Assembly: GCA_900317825.1 (NCBI GenBank)
Contig: ONIH01000014.1
Span: forward strand, 1 to 47,580
DNA from: an uncultured Lachnospiraceae bacterium
GTDB taxonomy: Bacteria; Bacillota; Clostridia; Lachnospirales; Lachnospiraceae
DNA: 47,580 bases
Direction: 5' to 3'
The notes under the pieces were generated by a model that did not search any database, was not told the origin of the DNA, and was given only the letters and a program-made list of their open reading frames with translations. How positions within the stretch are numbered: the stretch's first letter is position 1; every line of letters begins with the position of its first letter. This document shows, piece after piece, positions 43,594 through 47,580 of this stretch. Made by a program: the position numbers and the translations under genes.

Positions 43594-43622
43594 ATTTTAA
43601 CATTCACAAGATGAAAATTCAA
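43594..43622 (-). promoter_or_regulatory. Promoter of the NSS transporter group
   Basis: On the minus strand, TTGAAT (43617-43622) and TAAAAT (43594-43599) are 17 nt apart, about 40 nt before the ATG. Confidence 0.6.
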
Positions 43623-43652
43623 TGACTGTACACGAATATAGGCGATTATAAT

Positions 43653-43673
43653 GTATTGACATAAATACAATAC
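43653..43673. repeat. Inverted repeat GTATTG-N9-CAATAC
   Basis: GTATTG (43653-43658) and CAATAC (43668-43673) lie between the divergent NSS and perR-like promoters. They could be a regulator site for either gene. No family consensus is recognised. Confidence 0.35.
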
Positions 43674-43679
43674 TGGTAC

Positions 43680-43707
43680 TTGACTTTTGAAAAAATAAGA
43701 GTAAGAT
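43680..43707 (+). promoter_or_regulatory. Promoter of the perR-like/rubrerythrin pair
   Basis: TTGACT (43680-43685) and TAAGAT (43702-43707) with a 16-nt spacer. The Fur/PerR box candidate lies directly downstream, over the expected transcription start. Confidence 0.45.
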
Positions 43708-43721
43708 ATAAAACATAAACA

Positions 43722-43738
43722 GTAATGATTATCGTTAC
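43722..43738. promoter_or_regulatory. Fur/PerR-type operator
   Basis: GTAATGATTATCGTTAC is an 8-1-8 inverted repeat with one mismatch, very close to the 7-1-7 Fur/PerR box (TGATAAT-type). Sitting between the promoter and the regulator gene, it fits autoregulation. Confidence 0.7.
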
Positions 43739-43757
43739 CGATAAGGAGTCACAAATT

Positions 43758-44132
43758 ATGAAGAGATTTTCAAAACGACGGCAATGCATCCTTGATAATC
43801 TCGAAAGCAGAACTGATCATCCTACTGCTGAGATGGTTTATTCCTCAGTTCGTGAAGAGATCCCGAATATCAGTCTTGGAACTGTCTACAGGAACTTAAA
43901 GGACTTAGCGAGTGATTATCAGATCCTCTCGTTCACCCAGAATGGTAAGGAGCACTTCGACGGGAATAACCACCCGCACATTCATGTGTGCTGCCACCTC
44001 TGCGGGAAGATTGAGGACCATCCATTAAATCCATCGCTTTTCGAGCCTGCGAACGATCCATCTTTTGAGATCACGAATGTCATTGTCCAGGGCATCTGCA
44101 GTGACTGCGCTAAAAAGCAGTCTGGTAATTGA
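43758..44132 (+). CDS. Fur-family regulator, PerR-like
   Basis: A 124-residue winged-helix repressor starting [28 protein letters not shown]. The DNA-recognition helix region [13 protein letters not shown] is typical of Fur/PerR. The metal-binding half has [16 protein letters not shown] and a terminal CSDC for the structural zinc. It is followed by reverse rubrerythrin, a peroxide-detoxifying enzyme, which favours PerR over Fur. AAGGAGT is 8 nt upstream of the ATG at 43758. Confidence 0.88.
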   Translation: MKRFSKRRQCILDNLESRTDHPTAEMVYSSVREEIPNISLGTVYRNLKDLASDYQILSFTQNGKEHFDGNNHPHIHVCCHLCGKIEDHPLNPSLFEPANDPSFEITNVIVQGICSDCAKKQSGN

Positions 44133-44212
44133 TATCTGCTCCCATCGGGAGTTCTGATATAGTAACAAAGGTATGTATTTTTATTTTATTTTATTTTCAG
44201 GAGGTAACTATT

Positions 44213-44758
44213 ATGGCAAAGTGGGTATGCAGCGTATGCGGTTATGTTTATGAAGGAGACGAGCCACCAAAGGAGTGCCCTGTATGTAAGGCTCCTAGCG
44301 ACAAGTTCGTAAAGCAGGAAGGTGAAAAGACCTGGGCTTCTGAGCATGTAGTCGGTGTAGCAAAGGATGCTCCGGAAGACATCAAGGCTGACCTTCGTTC
44401 GAACTTCGAGGGCGAGTGCTCTGAGGTAGGTATGTATCTCGCTATGGCTCGTGTAGCTTATCGTGAGGGATATCCAGAGATCGGTCTTTACTATGAGAAG
44501 GCTGCTCATGAAGAGGCTGAGCACGCTTCCAAGTTCGCTGAGCTTCTCGGCGAAGTAGTTTCTGACTCTACAGAGGAGAACCTTCGTGTCAGAGTCGATG
44601 CTGAGAACGGTGCTACCAACGGAAAGACAGACCTCGCTAAGCGCGCTAAGGCTGCAAATCTCGACGCTATCCACGACACAGTTCATGAGATGGCTCGTGA
44701 CGAAGCAAGACACGGCAAAGCATTCGAAGGTCTTCTAAAGAGATACTTCGGTAAATAA
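44213..44758 (+). CDS. Reverse rubrerythrin (NADH-dependent peroxide reductase)
   Basis: A 181-residue protein that reduces H2O2 and O2. Rubredoxin comes first ([20 protein letters not shown], residues 5-24), then the diiron four-helix domain with E-x-x-x and H ligands ([34 protein letters not shown]). The domain order, rubredoxin N-terminal, defines the reverse type known in Clostridium. The ATG at 44213 follows AGGAGGT. It is co-transcribed with the PerR-like gene. Confidence 0.94.
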   Translation: MAKWVCSVCGYVYEGDEPPKECPVCKAPSDKFVKQEGEKTWASEHVVGVAKDAPEDIKADLRSNFEGECSEVGMYLAMARVAYREGYPEIGLYYEKAAHEEAEHASKFAELLGEVVSDSTEENLRVRVDAENGATNGKTDLAKRAKAANLDAIHDTVHEMARDEARHGKAFEGLLKRYFGK

Positions 44759-44778
44759 TAACAGCTGAGTTTTCTATT

Positions 44779-44820
44779 AACAGGCAGCTCCCCGGCGTTA
44801 CCGCCGGGGAGCTGCCTGTT
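44779..44820 (+). terminator. Long terminator stem after reverse rubrerythrin
   Basis: A perfect 19-bp stem (44779-44797 and 44802-44820) with a 4-nt loop is followed by TTA and TATC; the T tract is short (four T). It may end convergent transcripts from the rib side as well. Confidence 0.8.
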
Positions 44821-44834
44821 TTATATCATATAAA

Positions 44835-44942
44835 TTAAAGTAATTCCCCGGAAGGCTCTCCATCATCCCATGTAATAACTCCATGAAAAATGACTGGATG
44901 ATCAAATACTTGTTCATCCTTTAACGGAGTAAAAGCAGGTCC
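44835..44942 (-). pseudogene. 3' remnant of a DUF2442 gene
   Basis: After the ribD stop, a minus-strand frame without a start codon encodes GPAFTPLKDEQVFDH followed by VITWDDGE and ends with TAA. The G-P-x-F-x-P-L-K-D-x-x-x-F pattern and the W-x-x-G part match the C-terminal end of DUF2442 proteins, which are often found in toxin-antitoxin-like gene pairs. It is about 35 codons, so the N-terminal half is missing, ended by the 3' end of ribD. Confidence 0.5.
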
Positions 44943-44943
44943 A

Positions 44944-46044
44944 TTAGTGCTTTAAAATAAGCATCAGATGTACATCTTCCCCACTTTTTTCCATCTTCTT
45001 AAGAGAAAAATGACACGCGTCATTTAAGTGTGAGACGCCTTTGCCTTCGACTATGGTCTTTGCTCTACCGCCGAGGATCAGTGGCGCGATGAACAGGTGG
45101 AGTTCGTTTACAAGACCGGCTTCAAGCATCGATGCATTGAGGGTTCCGCCGCCTTCGAGAAGGATGCTGTCTATTTCCATCTCTCCTAGTTTCTTCATTA
45201 TACAGTGAAGTTCCGGCTCGCCATTTTTTAGCGGAGCTCGTAAAACAGTAACGCCTCTGTAAGTTAAGGCCTGCGCTTTTTCACTATCGGCATTTTCAGA
45301 ACAGAATACTATCGTAGGAATCTCAGCGGCTGTTCTTACCAGCCTGCTTTCCATAGGAAGTCTCAGGCTTTTATCGCAGATGATCCGGATAGGATTTCTC
45401 CCGCCTTCAGGCAGCCGACAGGTCAGCATCGGATCGTCGGCGAGCGCCGTTCCTATCCCTATCATTATGCCCTTGTATTTGTTTCTCATCCGCATTACTT
45501 CACGTCTGCTCTCCTCATCTGAGATGTACTGTGACTCGCCTGTCACCGTGGCTATTTTTCCGTCGAGCGACTCAGCGCACTTCATCACGACATACGGCGT
45601 CTTCGTGGTGATATAGTGAAAAAATACCGGGTTTAATTCATCGCACTCATCCTTTAAAAAGTCTTCAACTACTTCCACACCGTGTTCTTTTAAAAAAGCT
45701 GCGCCTTTTCCATGCACCAGCGGATTTGGGTCACGCGAGCCGATAATAACTTTCGAGATGCCTTCCTCTACTAGAGCCTCCGTACATGGCGGCTGATGCC
45801 CGTGATGACAGCATGGTTCAAGCGTCACATAGATAGTAGCGCCATGCAGGTCTTTGCCATTTTCCTTTGCAGCTTTTATAGCATTGCGCTCGGCGTGAAG
45901 ACTGCCGTATCGCAGATGAGCCCCTTCTCCGATGATCTCTCCGTCTTTTACTATGACAGCACCGACAAGCGGATTTGGGTTCACGCCTCCCTCTCCCCTG
46001 TGGGCAAGCTCTATGGCTCGCCTCATGTATTCCTCATCTGTCAT
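44944..46044 (-). CDS. ribD: Riboflavin biosynthesis deaminase/reductase RibD
   Basis: Bifunctional enzyme for the second and third steps of the pyrimidine branch of riboflavin synthesis. The 366-residue protein has the deaminase zinc motif HAERNAIKAA and PCCHHGHQPPC at about residues 49-85, and a C-terminal reductase with DGKIATVTGESQYISDE near 155. It follows ribH by 2 nt. Confidence 0.96.
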   Translation of the reverse strand: MTDEEYMRRAIELAHRGEGGVNPNPLVGAVIVKDGEIIGEGAHLRYGSLHAERNAIKAAKENGKDLHGATIYVTLEPCCHHGHQPPCTEALVEEGISKVIIGSRDPNPLVHGKGAAFLKEHGVEVVEDFLKDECDELNPVFFHYITTKTPYVVMKCAESLDGKIATVTGESQYISDEESRREVMRMRNKYKGIMIGIGTALADDPMLTCRLPEGGRNPIRIICDKSLRLPMESRLVRTAAEIPTIVFCSENADSEKAQALTYRGVTVLRAPLKNGEPELHCIMKKLGEMEIDSILLEGGGTLNASMLEAGLVNELHLFIAPLILGGRAKTIVEGKGVSHLNDACHFSLKKMEKSGEDVHLMLILKH

Positions 46045-46046
46045 TT

Positions 46047-46520
46047 TTATATCTGCCTCATCAGATCAACCATCTCTATCGCTGATGTCGCGCAGTCGTA
46101 TCCCTTGTTCCCGGCCTTGCTTCCGGCACGCTCCACAGCCTGCTCTATATTATCAGTTGTGATGACACCGAAGAGTACTGGAACTCCGGTCTCGAGTGAA
46201 GTCTGGGCGATTCCCTTTGAGACTTCATTGCAGACCATCTCATAGTGAGAAGTCGAACCTCGGATAACTGCACCGACACAGATCACAGCGTCGTATTTTT
46301 TCGATAGAGCCAGGCGCTTTGCTATAACAGGAATCTCGAATGCTCCCGGGACCCACATGGCTGTGATATTTTCTTCCTTTACGCCGTGACGAATGAGACC
46401 GTCCAGCGCCCCGCCTAACAGTTTGTTTACGATTATCTCGTTAAACCTCGATGCCACAATGGCCACCTTCATGTTCTCGTCTGCGACTAATTTACCTTCC
46501 AGTGTCTTTACTTCGTACAT
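46047..46520 (-). CDS. ribH: 6,7-dimethyl-8-ribityllumazine synthase
   Basis: Joins the butanone phosphate and the diaminouracil in riboflavin synthesis. The 157-residue protein has [37 protein letters not shown] and [12 protein letters not shown], normal lumazine synthase motifs. AGGAGGCATTCAG precedes the ATG. Here it lies between ribBA and ribD. Confidence 0.95.
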   Translation of the reverse strand: MYEVKTLEGKLVADENMKVAIVASRFNEIIVNKLLGGALDGLIRHGVKEENITAMWVPGAFEIPVIAKRLALSKKYDAVICVGAVIRGSTSHYEMVCNEVSKGIAQTSLETGVPVLFGVITTDNIEQAVERAGSKAGNKGYDCATSAIEMVDLMRQI

Positions 46521-46548
46521 CTGAATGCCTCCTGTACTTAAATTCTGG

Positions 46549-47580
46549 TTAAATTATTTCCTTAAATAAATGTCCCATCTTGTCTCTCTTGGTCCGCAGG
46601 TATTTCGCATCGTACTTCTGCGGAGCGATCTCTATCGGAACTCTCTCAGTTATAGAAAGTCCGAAGCCCGAAAGTCCATAGACCTTCTCAGGGTTATTAG
46701 TTAAAAGCCGAAGAGAATGTATCCCTAAGTCTTCGAGTATCTGAGCTCCGACCCAGTATTCTCTTAAATCTGGCGCGAAGCCCAGCATCACGTTTGCTTC
46801 GACTGTATCAAAGCCCTGTTCCTGAAGCGCGTAGGCTTTTATTTTATTAAGAAGGCCAATGCCTCTTCCCTCCTGCCTCATGTACAGGAGAACTCCTCTG
46901 CCTTCCTTATCTATCATCCTCATCGCATTGTGAAGCTGGTCACCGCAGTCACATCTGAGAGAACCGAAGCAGTCTCCGGTCAAACACTCTGAATGGACTC
47001 TGCAGAGCACTTCATTTCCATCTCCTAAGTCTCCCTTTACGAGCGCCACATGGTGCTCACCTGTGATGTCATTCTGATAACCGTGCATGATGAAATCACC
47101 GTACTTTGTCGGGAGCTTCGCTGTAGCCACTCTAACCACATGCTTGTCATGGATCCGGCAGTAATCTTTCAGCTGCTTTATAGTGATAAATGTAAGCCCG
47201 TGTTCCTTTGCGAACTTTATAAGTCCGTCGCGTCTCATCATGTGTCCATCTTCTGCCATGATCTCACAGCAGATGCCGCATGGTTTAAGACCCGCATGCC
47301 TTAAGAGGTCTACTGTAGCCTCAGTGTGTCCGTCGCGCTCCAGGACTCCGTTCTTTTTTGCGATAAGAGGAAAGACGTGTCCCGGCCTTCTGAAATCGCC
47401 AGGCACACTGTTCTCATCCGCGAGCTTATTCATCGTGATCGCGCGCTCTTCTGCTGAAATGCCTGTCGTGGTCGTGATGTGGTCACACGATACAGTAAAG
47501 GCTGTCTCATGGTTATCAGTGTTATTTACGACCATCGGATCCAGTCCCAGGCGCAGGGCATTTTCTGCTGACATAGGTGT
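46549..47580 (-). CDS. ribBA: RibBA, DHBP synthase/GTP cyclohydrolase II (partial)
   Basis: The fusion enzyme begins outside the window; the visible 344 codons hold the C-terminal part of the DHBP synthase domain ([14 protein letters not shown] motif [10 protein letters not shown]) and a full GTP cyclohydrolase II with zinc Cys residues ([17 protein letters not shown]) and the RQEGRGIGL loop. The frame stays open to the window edge, so its start and any FMN riboswitch lie outside. Confidence 0.95.
   Translation of the reverse strand, partial: TPMSAENALRLGLDPMVVNNTDNHETAFTVSCDHITTTTGISAEERAITMNKLADENSVPGDFRRPGHVFPLIAKKNGVLERDGHTEATVDLLRHAGLKPCGICCEIMAEDGHMMRRDGLIKFAKEHGLTFITIKQLKDYCRIHDKHVVRVATAKLPTKYGDFIMHGYQNDITGEHHVALVKGDLGDGNEVLCRVHSECLTGDCFGSLRCDCGDQLHNAMRMIDKEGRGVLLYMRQEGRGIGLLNKIKAYALQEQGFDTVEANVMLGFAPDLREYWVGAQILEDLGIHSLRLLTNNPEKVYGLSGFGLSITERVPIEIAPQKYDAKYLRTKRDKMGHLFKEII

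Noticed and set aside
1-47580. CRISPR arrays, insertion sequences, integrases, tRNA or rRNA genes
   Set aside because: No repeat-spacer pattern, transposase-like frame, attachment site or cloverleaf-like sequence was found by eye.

Overview
The window reads as chromosome of an anaerobic Clostridia member, most like the Lachnospiraceae. The supporting signs are a six-subunit Ech [NiFe] hydrogenase, type III glutamine synthetase, an NCS2 purine permease beside a split purine pathway, reverse rubrerythrin under a Fur/PerR repressor, an IreB-RuvX-DUF1292 operon, RNase J, strong AGGAGG ribosome sites and tight ATGA/TAATG gene overlaps. Genus cannot be settled from the sequence. I see no tRNA, rRNA, CRISPR array, insertion sequence or prophage. 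Genes are densely packed. The only stretch over 300 bases without a gene is 24849-25153, the divergent ech/opp control region.

Region by region: (1) 1-3370, minus strand: purine block of NCS2 permease, PurO-like IMP cyclohydrolase and a stand-alone AICAR transformylase, then the first codons of a GT8-like glycosyltransferase. (2) 3411-3968: an unrecognised lysine-rich protein with a PIN-like N-terminus. (3) 4161-7878: asnB-glnN, nitrogen assimilation, with a promoter, an operator-like palindrome and a terminator-like leader hairpin. (4) 8014-16203: yajC, then a long operon ireB-ruvX-DUF1292-rnj-trmR-U32 (trhP-like)-lactonase-aroC-tgt that mixes RNA metabolism, tRNA wobble modification and chorismate synthesis. 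(5) 16295-24848: echABCDEF-hypC, a strong terminator, then hypD-hypE and a HAD phosphatase. (6) 25154-31293, plus strand: oligopeptide ABC transporter oppABCDF followed by hypA, whose 3' end overlaps the convergent mtaB. (7) 32683-32916: an HPr/Crh-like protein. (8) 32968-40184, minus strand: CDF transporter, thiI, cysteine desulfurase, NUDIX, prmA, a frameshifted solute-binding/permease fusion and its ATPase. (9) 40248-43554: NSS sodium symporter, RumA/RlmD-type methyltransferase, and thiE with a chimeric N-terminus. (10) 43758-44758, plus strand: perR-like regulator and reverse rubrerythrin. (11) 44835-47580: ribBA (partial)-ribH-ribD and a DUF2442 remnant.

How the parts fit: Ech would couple reduced ferredoxin to H2 and ion pumping. 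HypC/D/E and HypA supply its NiFe site, although hypA lies about 12 kb away behind opp. The ireB-to-tgt operon is notable because the U32/TrmR pair makes 5-methoxyuridine at tRNA position 34, and that family's chemistry depends on prephenate, a product of chorismate; aroC is in the same operon. The points most worth a second look are the circularly permuted and frameshifted solute-binding/permease gene, the ThiF-rhodanese-ThiE chimera, the asnB leader, the terminator inside the hyp cluster, and the PIN-like lysine-rich protein with direct repeats around its promoter.
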